Shown piece after piece: positions 9,031-18,290 of a stretch of DNA of 64,000 nt. Below the pieces are notes generated by a model that saw nothing but the letters and a program-made list of their open reading frames with translations, was not told where the DNA came from and did not search any database. The translations under genes were made by a program, and so were the position numbers. This DNA comes from Brevundimonas sp. GTDB taxonomy: Bacteria; Pseudomonadota; Alphaproteobacteria; Caulobacterales; Caulobacteraceae. Position 1 is the first letter of the stretch. Each line of letters opens with the position of its first letter. The stretch lies in assembly GCF_027484365.1 (NCBI RefSeq), contig NZ_JAIXTC010000018.1:198277-262276 (forward strand), given 5' to 3'.

Positions 9031-10095
9031 TTACCGTGGCAAAACGGTCAACGGATCGATGGCAACCGGCTCGTCGCCCTGCATCCGCCGGGTCTCGAAG
9101 TGGATGGAGGGCCGTCCGTCGCCCGCCGTCAGGCCGACCGTGCCGACCTGCTGGCCCGCGCGCACGTCGGCCCCGTCGTCGACCGTGGCCGAACCCAGAT
9201 GGCCATAGACCGTGCGCCAGCCGTCCCGGTGCACGAGCACCACGGTCAGCCCCTGCCCTACGATATCGTCGCCGACATAGGCGACGCGTCCGCCGGCGGC
9301 GGCGTTGACCGGAGCGCCTGCGGCTGCGCCGATGTTGATGCCGTTGTTGCGCTCGCCCAGACCCACGGGCCCGAACCGGCGCAGGACCTCCCCGCGCACA
9401 GGCCATTGCAGGACCGTCGAGCCGGCGGGCGCCACGCCGGTCGAGCCGGTCGCAGCCGGCTGGCGCGGCGGCGGCGGCGCAGCGGGATTTCCGGACGGCG
9501 GCGGAGGCGGCGGGGGAATCACCCCGTTCTCAGGCACCATGACCCCGACGGGCGCGGGACCGGTCGCATAGGGATCGGGGCCAGTATCCAGGGCGCTGTC
9601 GGGCAGGATGATCGACTGGCCCACGGTGATCGCGCCGCGCGGCCCGAGGCCGTTCAGGTCGATCAGGTTCTGCACCGGCGTCTGGAAACGCCGCCCGACG
9701 CCCGAGATCGTGTCGCCCGGCTGGATGACATAGGCCGCGCCCGCATTGACGCTCACCGGCGCGCTGGGCGTCACATAGGAGGGCGAGGTCGCGGGCGGCG
9801 GCGGGTTGTAGGCAGGCGGCGGCGGATAGCTGTTCGAGGCCGACGACGACGGCGGCGGCAGGGCTCCGCCCTCGATCCGCTCGGTCGGCGCGGTCAGGGG
9901 CGGCGGCGCCTCATAGACCGGCGGCTGGGGCTGGGGCGGTGCGCCATACGGATCGGCCGGGCGCACGCCGTTCGCGCCATAGCCTTCCATCGGCCGGGTC
10001 GAATAGCGGGGCGCGTCCGGATAGCTGGCGCAGGCCGTGGCCGCCATGCCGGCGACGGCGATCGCCCCCGCCCTGATCCAGTTAGAAATGCGCAT
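9031..10095 (-). CDS. NlpD-like LysM/LytM lipoprotein, probable amidase activator
   Basis: About 354 aa from ATG 10095 (GGGAGCGGCGG upstream). Order: lipoprotein signal with lipobox ATAC, a Pro/Gly-rich linker, a LysM domain (YVIQPGDTISGVGRRF), a second Pro-rich linker and a C-terminal LytM/M23 domain. The zinc ligands look degenerate: the usual HxGxD is NNGIN and the final HxH is SIH. Known degenerate LytM proteins (NlpD, EnvC) do not cut peptidoglycan but activate amidases during division. The order surE-pcm-this gene mirrors the surE-pcm-nlpD order of enterobacteria, supporting the assignment. Confidence 0.85.
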   Translation of the reverse strand: MRISNWIRAGAIAVAGMAATACASYPDAPRYSTRPMEGYGANGVRPADPYGAPPQPQPPVYEAPPPLTAPTERIEGGALPPPSSSASNSYPPPPAYNPPPPATSPSYVTPSAPVSVNAGAAYVIQPGDTISGVGRRFQTPVQNLIDLNGLGPRGAITVGQSIILPDSALDTGPDPYATGPAPVGVMVPENGVIPPPPPPPSGNPAAPPPPRQPAATGSTGVAPAGSTVLQWPVRGEVLRRFGPVGLGERNNGINIGAAAGAPVNAAAGGRVAYVGDDIVGQGLTVVLVHRDGWRTVYGHLGSATVDDGADVRAGQQVGTVGLTAGDGRPSIHFETRRMQGDEPVAIDPLTVLPR

Positions 10096-10181
10096 CCGCC
10101 GCTCCCGTTCGCCCTGCCCGACATGCCCCGCCGTCAACCATAAGCCAACCCGCCAAAGCGCGCGAAAGTGGGGCGGAGAGG

Positions 10182-10640
10182 TTAATGCGGGTCGAGGCAG
10201 TAGGCGGCGCGCAGCCTGTCCATCAGCCCGGAGTCGCCGCCCTGCCAGCTGATCACCACGCGACGATTGAGGTCCGCAGCGGTTTCATCGCCGGTGGGGC
10301 GCGCCAGATTCGGTTCACCCAGCGCCTCTACGGTGATCGTCTCTCGCGGCACGCCGAGCCGCACCAATTCGTCGGCCACGGCCTCTCCCCGACGTCGAGA
10401 CAAGGCGATATTGGCCTCTGGCGCGCCGATCGTATCGGTGTAGGCGCGCAGCAGGACACGCGCGACGCCGTGTTCCAATGCATCCGACGCCAGCGCCACC
10501 CGCCAGGCGCGTTGCAGGTCCAGCGTCGCATCACCGGTCGGGAAATAGATGACGTGCTCATCCACATACGGCGGCATGCATGGCGGCGGCGGGGCAGCCT
10601 GCTGAGAAGCCAGCACCGTAAAGAAAATCACTGCGATCAT
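10182..10640 (-). CDS. OmpA-like domain exported protein
   Basis: 152 aa with a short hydrophobic N-terminus (MIAVIFFTVLASQQ) and an OmpA C-terminal-like domain: VIYFPTGDATLD, then LRAYTDTIGAPEANIALSRR and the RVVI ending. Such domains bind peptidoglycan diaminopimelate in the periplasm; the expected Asp (YTDT) and Arg (LSRRR) contacts are present. No beta-barrel. It starts by ATGA overlap with the 73-aa exported protein upstream, so the two are coupled. Confidence 0.8.
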   Translation of the reverse strand: MIAVIFFTVLASQQAAPPPPCMPPYVDEHVIYFPTGDATLDLQRAWRVALASDALEHGVARVLLRAYTDTIGAPEANIALSRRRGEAVADELVRLGVPRETITVEALGEPNLARPTGDETAADLNRRVVISWQGGDSGLMDRLRAAYCLDPH

Positions 10641-10858
10641 GGCGCGGCCGCCTGCCGACCGAGACAGGATCGGCGAATCCGATAGTTCAGAAAGCCATAC
10701 TGCGACGCTGACGCGGCGGCCGCGACCTCCCGAACCGATCTGAAGCCGTCAGCCGTCAGACCGCCGGATGCAGAATCGATGCAGACGTTCCACGTCTGCG
10801 CCGCAGCCGGCGTCGCGCCGCACAGCAAACTGATCAGGAGGACCAAACGAAACCACAT
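10637..10858 (-). CDS. Small exported protein, unknown function
   Basis: About 73 aa starting at ATG 10858, which gives a typical signal peptide MWFRLVLLISLLCGATPAAAQ; an ATG at 10876 would add six residues with two acids. The mature part is about 50 aa with two Cys (NVCIDSAS and RRSCLG) that could form a disulfide. I do not recognise a family. The last codons overlap the OmpA-like gene (ATGA), and it follows pcm by about 30 bp, so it belongs to the surE-pcm operon. Confidence 0.6.
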   Translation of the reverse strand: MWFRLVLLISLLCGATPAAAQTWNVCIDSASGGLTADGFRSVREVAAAASASQYGFLNYRIRRSCLGRQAAAP

Positions 10859-10889
10859 GGCTTCACTGTCCGCCATACAACCGCCGGCG

Positions 10890-11534
10890 TCACCCCTCCT
10901 TCGCCGTTCCCTCGACCAGGGGAACGAACCGCACCTCGCACAGGCTCTCGCGGCGAAAGGAGCCGTCGTCCTGGCCGGTATAGCGATGCAGCATCTGGAC
11001 CGAGGTCCGGCCCACAGGCGCGACCAGCACCCCGCCGGGCTTCAGCTGTTTCAGGAGTTCGGTCGGTTCGGTCGGCGAGGCGGCCGTGACCATGATCCGG
11101 TCGAACGGCGCCTGTTCCGGCCAGCCGAGGCCGCCGTCGGAATGTCTGGTGATGACGTTGTCGATCTCCAGCCGCCGCAGACGGCCTTCCGCCTCCATCA
11201 GCAGGCTGCGGTAGCGTTCGACCGAATAGACATAGCGGGCCAGCCGCGACAGCACCGCGCACTGGTAGCCGCTGCCGGTGCCGATCTCGAGCACCCGGTG
11301 GCGGGGTTCGACCTCCAGCGCCTGGGTCATCAGGCCGACGATATAGGGCTGGCTGATCGTCTGGGCGCAGTCGATCGGCAGGGCCTGATCCTCCCAGGCC
11401 TGGTCGAGGAATTTCTCGTGCACGAACACGGCGCGGTCGATCGATTCCATCGCCGCCAGCACCCGGGGATCGGTGACCCCCTGCTGCCGCAGCGACAGGA
11501 TCAGCCGCCCTGCCCGGTCGTCGCGCAGGTTCAT
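10890..11534 (-). CDS. pcm: Protein-L-isoaspartate O-methyltransferase
   Basis: 214 aa. SAM-binding motif [20 protein letters not shown], family motif [18 protein letters not shown] near the substrate pocket, and later [11 protein letters not shown]. Methylates isoaspartyl residues in damaged proteins so that they can revert to aspartate. Start overlaps the surE stop by 4 bp, matching the widespread surE-pcm pairing. Confidence 0.95.
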   Translation of the reverse strand: MNLRDDRAGRLILSLRQQGVTDPRVLAAMESIDRAVFVHEKFLDQAWEDQALPIDCAQTISQPYIVGLMTQALEVEPRHRVLEIGTGSGYQCAVLSRLARYVYSVERYRSLLMEAEGRLRRLEIDNVITRHSDGGLGWPEQAPFDRIMVTAASPTEPTELLKQLKPGGVLVAPVGRTSVQMLHRYTGQDDGSFRRESLCEVRFVPLVEGTAKEG

Positions 11535-12319
11535 CCCGCCAGCGCCTTCGGCGGCGCCCCGCCCAGCACGCCCTTCAGGTCGTGGACGCTGGCCCGGTGG
11601 GTCAGGTCGATATGCAGGGGCGTGACCGAGATTTTTCCGTCGTCCATGGCCCGCAGGTCGGTGCCCGGCGCATGGTCCTGTTTCGTGCCGCGGAAGCTCA
11701 TCCAGTAGTAGTCGCGCCCGCGAAGGTCGGTGCGCTTGACCGCATGCATCTCCCCGGCCTGGCGGAAGCCCTGCACGGTCACCTCGACCTCCGTGACGTC
11801 CTCCGGCGCACGGGCGGGGAAGTTCAGGTTCATCACCACGCCCGGCTGCCAGGTCTCGGCCAGCAGCCGGCTGATGATCGGCGGGGCATAGGCCTCGGCC
11901 GTCTCCCAGTGGGCGGTGACCTCGTCGTGGAACCGCTCCAGCGACTGGCTCAGGGCGATCGAGCGGATGCCGAAGGCCATGCCCTGAAGCGCCCCCGCCA
12001 CCGTGCCGGAATAGGAGCAGTCCTCCCCGACATTATGCCCGCGATTGACGCCCGACAGGACCAGATCCGGCTTCGCATCCATCAGGTCGTTGACGGCCAG
12101 GACCACACAGTCGGTCGGCGTCCCCGTCACCGAGAACCGCTTTTCGCCGAACCGGTTGACCCGCAGCGGCTCGGTCAGGGTGATCCCCCTGCCCTTGCCG
12201 GACTGTTCCTCATGCGGCGCAACGATCCACACATCGTCCGACAGCGTCCGCGCGATCCGCTCCAGACAGGCCAGGCCCTCGGCCTCGATGCCGTCGTCGT
12301 TGGTCAGCAGGATGCGCAT
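11531..12319 (-). CDS. surE: 5'/3'-nucleotidase SurE
   Basis: 262 aa with the N-terminal metal-binding signature [16 protein letters not shown] (paired Asp), [16 protein letters not shown] and [22 protein letters not shown], all diagnostic of SurE. Dephosphorylates nucleoside monophosphates and is associated with stationary-phase survival. Upstream lies a palindromic intergenic repeat, downstream pcm is coupled by ATGA. Confidence 0.96.
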   Translation of the reverse strand: MRILLTNDDGIEAEGLACLERIARTLSDDVWIVAPHEEQSGKGRGITLTEPLRVNRFGEKRFSVTGTPTDCVVLAVNDLMDAKPDLVLSGVNRGHNVGEDCSYSGTVAGALQGMAFGIRSIALSQSLERFHDEVTAHWETAEAYAPPIISRLLAETWQPGVVMNLNFPARAPEDVTEVEVTVQGFRQAGEMHAVKRTDLRGRDYYWMSFRGTKQDHAPGTDLRAMDDGKISVTPLHIDLTHRASVHDLKGVLGGAPPKALAG

Positions 12320-12327
12320 CTTTTCTT

Positions 12328-12488
12328 TCGTCGTTCCGGGCGAAGCGCAGCGGAGACCCGGAACCCAGCGGCGCCGAAGCGAAGCGAAGGCGAAATGTCT
12401 CAGCGAGCGCGTGCGCGACAGTTTCGCGCTCTCGCGCGCCGCTGGGTTCCGGGTCTGCGGCGCTGCGCGCCTCCGCCCGGAATGACGA
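12328..12488. repeat. Palindromic intergenic repeat (surE upstream)
   Basis: A long imperfect inverted repeat fills the gap between surE and the next gene. The core arms, GACCCGGAACCCAGCGGCGC at 12355-12374 and its exact complement at 12436-12455, are 20 bp and perfect; the outer parts (TTCGTCGTTCCGGGCG and CGCCCGGAATGACGAA) pair imperfectly. The loop is about 60 bp and rich in GCGAAGCG-type words. This looks like a mobile REP/MITE-type element and could form a large cruciform or RNA hairpin. Confidence 0.75.
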
Positions 12489-12517
12489 AAACGGGGCTGA
12501 TCCGCAAGGGCAGCCGA

Positions 12518-12889
12518 CTACTGGATGACGGCGATGTCCGTGCCCAGGATCACGAGGGCGCCCTCGCACTCGTTGCGCACGACCGATCCCTCGTATTCAT
12601 AGCGATCGCCCGGCAGGTCTTCGGACCAGGCCATCGTTGTCCCCGTGACGCGCACCTTCTGGCGGCCGATGGTCGAGGCCGACATCCGTTGCAGATCGCG
12701 CGGCAGGGCCCCGGAGATGCAGGGTCGACGCGTGCCCGCGACGTAGCGGTTCTGGCTCTCGACCAGCTGGAACTCCTCGCCCGAGAAATTGATCCAGCCT
12801 TCGAAGGTGGTCGGGGTCGCGGCGGGCTGGACCTCGGCGGCAGCCGGGGCGGCGACGATCAGTGACAGGGCCGCAAGGATCATTTTCAT
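12518..12889 (-). CDS. Exported hypothetical protein
   Basis: 123 aa. Clear signal peptide MKMILAALSLIVAAPAAAE with GGGAGTCCCTG before the ATG. The mature domain (about 104 aa) has two Cys (RRPCISG, RNECEG) and mainly beta-type sequence. I do not recognise a family. It lies between two palindromic repeats and is probably transcribed on its own. Confidence 0.7.
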   Translation of the reverse strand: MKMILAALSLIVAAPAAAEVQPAATPTTFEGWINFSGEEFQLVESQNRYVAGTRRPCISGALPRDLQRMSASTIGRQKVRVTGTTMAWSEDLPGDRYEYEGSVVRNECEGALVILGTDIAVIQ

Positions 12890-12907
12890 CAGGGACTCCC
12901 TTTGTTT

Positions 12908-13037
12908 CCGCTCATCCCCGCGAAAGCGGGGACCCAGTTCTGTAGGCGATCAACGCGGCAGAATTCGCACCGTTGCTCATCTCATGCACCAGTCACTCGC
13001 AAAATCACTGGGTCCCCGCTTTCGCGGGGATGAGCGG
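12908..13037. repeat. Palindromic intergenic repeat (serS 3' side)
   Basis: Perfect 30-bp inverted repeat: arm 12908-12937 begins CCGCTCATCCCCGCGAAAGC and arm 13008-13037 is its exact complement. Each arm also contains a smaller palindrome, CCCCGCGAAAGCGGGG. The 70-bp loop has no reading frame. Right after the serS stop, it could serve as a bidirectional 3' end or an RNA stability element. Confidence 0.8.
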
Positions 13038-13045
13038 ATTTCAGG

Positions 13046-14368
<1,323 letters not shown>

Positions 14369-14525
14369 CTAGCGGGCGTCGCCCGATGGGGCAAACCTTG
14401 GCAGGTCCGATGACAATCCGGCCGGTGCAGGCCCGAAAGCCCTGTCCGCTTGACCGGATCAAGCTTCGCCATTAGCGAAATCGCAGTTTTTGACCACGCC
14501 TCGGACTGCGGGAGAGAGAGAGTAG

Positions 14526-15077
14526 ATGCGAATTCTGGCCGGACTGATTCTGATGCTCGTGCTCGCCCTGCCGGGCGTCGCCGCCGCGCAGACCGTGACC
14601 TACAATGTGTCCGGCAGCTTCCAGGCGCCGGGGACGGGGACCTTCACGGGGTCGTTCGTCTATGATCCCGGCATATCGAAGGTCACATCGGCCAACATCA
14701 GCGTCGGCGCGGGCCTGACCGACACGGGCGCAGCGCGGGCCGCTCAAACCTATACGGCCGTCAGCTATTCGGACCCTGGGGTCCTGTTTGTCTCGAACAC
14801 GCCCTTCGGAAGCGGCAACCCCGGCTTCGGCCTGAGCTTCAGCCCGAACCTCAATGCGGGGACGCCGGACGTCTCCTCGGGCAGCGACAACACCTGCGCG
14901 TCGGCGAGCTGTGACAGCATGATTGCGAGGACGTCGGTCAATGCCGCGTCCGTGGTTCTGAGCTCGGCGCCGCCGGCCCCTGTCCCGACCCTGTCCGAGT
15001 GGGCCATGATCCTGCTGGCCCTTTCACTCGCCGGCGGCGCCGCAATCGTTATCCAGCGGCGGGCAGTCCAGGCCTAG
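14526..15077 (+). CDS. IPTL-CTERM sorting-domain exported protein
   Basis: 183 aa. Signal peptide MRILAGLILMLVLALPGVAAAQ, a roughly 130-aa beta-rich domain starting VTYNVSGSF, and a C-terminal tripartite tail: VPTLSEWAMILL, hydrophobic helix, then Arg (IQRR). That tail matches the IPTL-CTERM class, a PEP-CTERM relative thought to be recognised by a membrane sorting protease. A long purine tract GGGAGAGAGAGAG precedes the ATG. The N-terminal module resembles that of the second IPTL-CTERM protein at 42178-42999. No exosortase is visible in this window. Confidence 0.82.
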   Translation: MRILAGLILMLVLALPGVAAAQTVTYNVSGSFQAPGTGTFTGSFVYDPGISKVTSANISVGAGLTDTGAARAAQTYTAVSYSDPGVLFVSNTPFGSGNPGFGLSFSPNLNAGTPDVSSGSDNTCASASCDSMIARTSVNAASVVLSSAPPAPVPTLSEWAMILLALSLAGGAAIVIQRRAVQA

Positions 15078-15113
15078 AGACTTTCCGGCGCCCGTCCCCA
15101 CGGGGCCGGGCGC

Positions 15114-15563
15114 TTAGCCGACCTCCATCACCAGACAGGTCGAGGTCGCCGTCGCATACAGCTTGCCGTCGGCCCCCCTCAGGTCCGCCTCGGCGAATCC
15201 GGCACGGCGACCGATCTGGATGATCCGGCCCTCGGCAATGACCGGCACCCCCTCGGTCAGGGCGCGGTGGAAGACCGTCTTGATCTCCAGCGTCGTATAG
15301 GCCTGCCCCGGCTTCAGCATCGAATGCACCGCGCAGGCGCAGGCCGAATCGAGCAGGGTCGCCATCCAGCCGCCGTGCACCGTGCCGATGGGATTGTAGA
15401 CCGCCAGGGTCGGCGTCCCCTCGAACACCACCCGCCCCTCTTCGACCGCGGTCATGCGATAGTCCAGCGTCTGCGCGATGGGCGCGGTGTTGCGGTCCGC
15501 CAGGAAGCTGAGCCGCAACTGTTCGACGCCCGACAGGTGGCTGAGGGATCGGAGATCGGTCAT
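15114..15563 (-). CDS. PaaI-family hotdog thioesterase
   Basis: 149 aa from ATG 15563 (MTDLRSLSHLSG); an in-frame upstream extension lacks support. Hotdog-fold signature NPIGTVHGGWMATLLDSACACAV contains the HGG-x-DSA motif used by PaaI-type acyl-CoA thioesterases. Substrate unknown. It lies between the terminator of bamF and the IPTL-CTERM gene and is probably monocistronic. Confidence 0.87.
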   Translation of the reverse strand: MTDLRSLSHLSGVEQLRLSFLADRNTAPIAQTLDYRMTAVEEGRVVFEGTPTLAVYNPIGTVHGGWMATLLDSACACAVHSMLKPGQAYTTLEIKTVFHRALTEGVPVIAEGRIIQIGRRAGFAEADLRGADGKLYATATSTCLVMEVG

Positions 15564-15638
15564 GCGAAGGGTCCCGTAGAAGGTCCGTTCACAATAAGGA
15601 CGGTCCAAGGCCCGAGGCAAGCGCTCGCCGAATTGAAA

Positions 15639-15666
15639 AGGGGCGCACCGTCGCCGGCGCGCCCCT
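15639..15666 (-). terminator. Rho-independent terminator after bamF
   Basis: On the minus strand AGGGGCGC (complement of 15659-15666) and GCGCCCCT (complement of 15639-15646) form an 8-bp GC stem with a 12-nt loop that can pair further, followed by TTTTC. It lies 24 bp beyond the bamF stop. Confidence 0.7.
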
Positions 15667-15689
15667 CATCGACTTCGAAAGCCGGGCTT

Positions 15690-16256
15690 CTACAGGCCCG
15701 GCAGCTTGAACCCGCCCGAGCGGCGCGGCGCGATCACGATGGTGCTCTGCGTGCCGGTCAGGGCCTGCAGACGGGCGTTCTCGCTGGCGGCGTCGATGGT
15801 GACGGCACCCTGGGCCGTCTGGGACGTGGTCGGGGCCTGGCTGGCCGCGTCGTCGCGACGCCAGAACAGGATGCGGTTGGCGAAGCTCTCTTCCTTGTGC
15901 GCCAGGTCGCCGAACTCGTCGTCGACGACATAGCGGGCCAGGGGGTCGGCGCGATCGGCGCCGGCGGCGGCGACGAGAGCCTGTTCGCCCGGGGTGCGGG
16001 TCACGGCCTGACGCTGACCCAGAAGGATCTGGCGGGCGGCGCTTTCCGGCGCCAGTTCCTGCGGACGCGGCTGGCCCGGCGCGGGCGGACGCAGGCCGTA
16101 TTCCGGCGGCACGGTCAGCGGGGCGGACGACACGGTCAGGAACTCGTCGGGCACGACCTTGGTCAGGCCGATGGACTGGCGCAGGCCCCCACAGGCGGTC
16201 AGGGCGACGGCCGAGACGGCGATGGCGGAAACGGTCAGGATACGGGCGGTTCGCAT
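15690..16256 (-). CDS. bamF: BamF-type lipoprotein (DUF3035)
   Basis: 188 aa with lipoprotein signal ending LTACGG. The motif PDEFLTVSSAPLTVPPEYGL and RPPAPGQPRPQE is typical of DUF3035, the family described as BamF, an alphaproteobacterial lipoprotein of the outer-membrane beta-barrel assembly machine. It is the gene directly after lspA, the signal peptidase that matures such lipoproteins, and ends at a strong terminator. The 72-bp gap to lspA suggests co-transcription. Confidence 0.85.
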   Translation of the reverse strand: MRTARILTVSAIAVSAVALTACGGLRQSIGLTKVVPDEFLTVSSAPLTVPPEYGLRPPAPGQPRPQELAPESAARQILLGQRQAVTRTPGEQALVAAAGADRADPLARYVVDDEFGDLAHKEESFANRILFWRRDDAASQAPTTSQTAQGAVTIDAASENARLQALTGTQSTIVIAPRRSGGFKLPGL

Positions 16257-16328
16257 GGGTCGGTTCGGCTCCGGCGCGGATTCGGCGCCCAGGTCAGACG
16301 AGTGTGGAGTGCAGGAAAGAGCGGGTGA

Positions 16329-16835
16329 TTACGCCTTTTCGTGGGCCGCGCCAACGGTCGGCTTCCGTTCCGAACGCAGGCTGTCGATAATCAGCAGCAG
16401 GACGCCGATGTTGATGGCGCTGTCGGCGACGTTGAAGACCCACGGAAAGACGCCCGTGCCCGAAAAATCGATGAAATCGACGACATAGCCGTACTGGATC
16501 CGGTCGATGGCGTTGCCAAGGGCGCCGCCGATGATAAGGCCGATCGCCGCTATCAGGGTCCGTCGGTCGGTCTTCAGAGCCCACCAGCCCAGGAAGCCCG
16601 CCACGACCAGGGGGAAGAGGCTGAGAATCCAGCGTCCGGACCCGCCGCCGAACAGGCCGAAGCTGACGCCGTCGTTCTCGACATAGGAGAAATTCAGAAC
16701 CGGCGGGGCGATCAGAACCCGACCGACCTCACGCAGGTCCAGACCTTCGAGGATCCAGAACTTGGTCAGCTGGTCCAGCACGATAATGACGAGGGCGAAT
16801 CCATAGGCCGCCCAGGCGATGCGAGGGATTTTCAT
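16329..16835 (-). CDS. lspA: Lipoprotein signal peptidase (signal peptidase II)
   Basis: 168 aa with four membrane helices. The catalytic Asp pair is visible in GGALGNAIDRIQYGYVVDF and WVFNVADSAINIG. Cleaves diacylated prolipoproteins in front of the lipobox Cys. Several lipoproteins in this window are likely clients (BamF, the NlpD-like protein, the ribF-coupled lipoprotein, the DUF3828-like pair). Transcribed with bamF. Confidence 0.96.
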   Translation of the reverse strand: MKIPRIAWAAYGFALVIIVLDQLTKFWILEGLDLREVGRVLIAPPVLNFSYVENDGVSFGLFGGGSGRWILSLFPLVVAGFLGWWALKTDRRTLIAAIGLIIGGALGNAIDRIQYGYVVDFIDFSGTGVFPWVFNVADSAINIGVLLLIIDSLRSERKPTVGAAHEKA

Positions 16836-16913
16836 GCGGGTCGGTTAGCAGGACATGGTCCCGCCAACAAACCCTCGCTTCACCCTTTCGACCTGACGCG
16901 TTAGTCACTCGCC

Positions 16914-17783
16914 ATGACCCTGCCCCACGCCCTTCCGGCCCTCAGCGCCGTCGCCGCCGACTACGACATTCTGCTCTGCGATGTCTGGGGCGTGATCCAC
17001 AACGGCCGCGAGAGCTGGCCCGAGGCCTGCGAGGCCCTGACGAGGTTCAACGAACAGGGCGGCCACGTCGTCCTGATCTCCAACTCCCCGCGTCCGTCAC
17101 ACGACGTCATCGCCCAGCTCGACGCCCTCGGCGTGCCCCGCGACAGCTGGAGGGCCTTCGTCACCTCGGGCGACGCCACCCGGATGGAGCTGGCCCGCCG
17201 CGCCCCCGGCCCGGCCCTGATCATCGGCCCCGCCCGGGACGACATCCTCTATGAAGGCCTGGACCTGGAGCGCGCCACCGGCGTCGCCGACGCCGCCTTC
17301 CTGTCGGTCACCGGCATGATCGACGACGAGACCGAGACGCCCGACCACTATGCCGAACAGCTGTCCGAGGCGGCTGCGCGCGATCTCGAGCTGATCTGCG
17401 CCAACCCCGACCGGATCGTCCAGCGCGGCGACAGGATCATCTACTGCGGCGGCGCACTGGCCGATGTCTACGAATCGCTCGGCGGCCGGGTGACCATGGC
17501 GGGCAAGCCCTTTGGCCCGATCTACGCCCTCGCCCTGACCGAGGCCGAGGCCCTGATGGGCCGCCCCGTGGACCGCTCCCGCGTCCTCTGCATCGGCGAC
17601 GGCGTCATCACCGACGTTCTCGGCGCCAACCAGCAGGGACTGGACTGTCTGTTCATCGCCCAGGGCATCCATGGCGACGCCGCCCGTGGCGATGACGGTC
17701 TGATCGACCCGACCCGCGCCGCCGCCCTCCTGACGCCCGAGACCGCGTACGCCCGCTACGCCGCGCTCGATCTGAAGTGGTAG
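16914..17783 (+). CDS. HAD-superfamily subclass IIA hydrolase (TIGR01459 type)
   Basis: 289 aa. HAD motif I is LLCDVWGVIHNG with the nucleophile Asp, motif II LISNSPR, motif III/IV MAGKPFGPIY and CIGDGVITDVLGA. The layout fits the class IIA family that includes NagD-like phosphatases, in the alphaproteobacterial TIGR01459 branch. The physiological substrate is unknown. First gene of a plus-strand run with maoC-like and ribF genes. Confidence 0.88.
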   Translation: MTLPHALPALSAVAADYDILLCDVWGVIHNGRESWPEACEALTRFNEQGGHVVLISNSPRPSHDVIAQLDALGVPRDSWRAFVTSGDATRMELARRAPGPALIIGPARDDILYEGLDLERATGVADAAFLSVTGMIDDETETPDHYAEQLSEAAARDLELICANPDRIVQRGDRIIYCGGALADVYESLGGRVTMAGKPFGPIYALALTEAEALMGRPVDRSRVLCIGDGVITDVLGANQQGLDCLFIAQGIHGDAARGDDGLIDPTRAAALLTPETAYARYAALDLKW

Positions 17784-17821
17784 TCCTCGCCAAATCGGCG
17801 CGGCATCGCTAACACCGCCCC

Positions 17822-18277
17822 ATGAACACCGGACCTCACCCCTCGGGCGGCTATATCCTCGAAGAACTTTCGCCCGGCATGGTGGCCGTCAAGGACGTGA
17901 TCATCACCGAGGACCGCATCCAGCAGTTCGCCGAGGCGTCCGACGACTTCAACCCCGTTCACATGGACGAGGCCTTCGCCTCGAAGACCGCCTACCGGGG
18001 CCGGATCGCCCACGGCCTGCTGAGCGCCTCCTTCGGCTCCGCCGTCGTCGGCACCATCCTGCCGGGGGCCGGAGCCATCTATCTGTCCCAGAGCCTTGCC
18101 TTCCACAAACCTGTGCGTATCGGCGACGTGGTGACGGCGAAGATCACCGTCGCCGCCGTCGATGCCGAATCGGCCCGCGTCACCCTGCGGACCGAGGGCT
18201 ATGTCGGGGACGAGATGATCATGGAAGGCGAGGCGATCGTGCGCGTTCCCCGCCGCCGCCGCCCCGCCAGGGACTGA
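17822..18277 (+). CDS. MaoC-family (R)-specific hydratase-like protein
   Basis: 151 aa hotdog protein. The hydratase 2 motif appears as ASDDFNPVHMDEAFA (Asp and His catalytic pair) followed by YRGRIAHGLLSASFGSAVVG, as in PhaJ-type enoyl-CoA hydratases. A role in feeding polyhydroxyalkanoate synthesis is plausible because a phasin is present at 61304-61795, but this is inference. A GCTAACAC sequence just before the ATG could be a -10 element of a nearly leaderless promoter. Confidence 0.87.
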   Translation: MNTGPHPSGGYILEELSPGMVAVKDVIITEDRIQQFAEASDDFNPVHMDEAFASKTAYRGRIAHGLLSASFGSAVVGTILPGAGAIYLSQSLAFHKPVRIGDVVTAKITVAAVDAESARVTLRTEGYVGDEMIMEGEAIVRVPRRRRPARD

Positions 18278-18290
18278 CCGGGGCCCGGCC

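Noticed and set aside
11582..12865. 427-codon open frame on the plus strand
   Set aside because: Covers surE and a repeat on the opposite strand; no motif.
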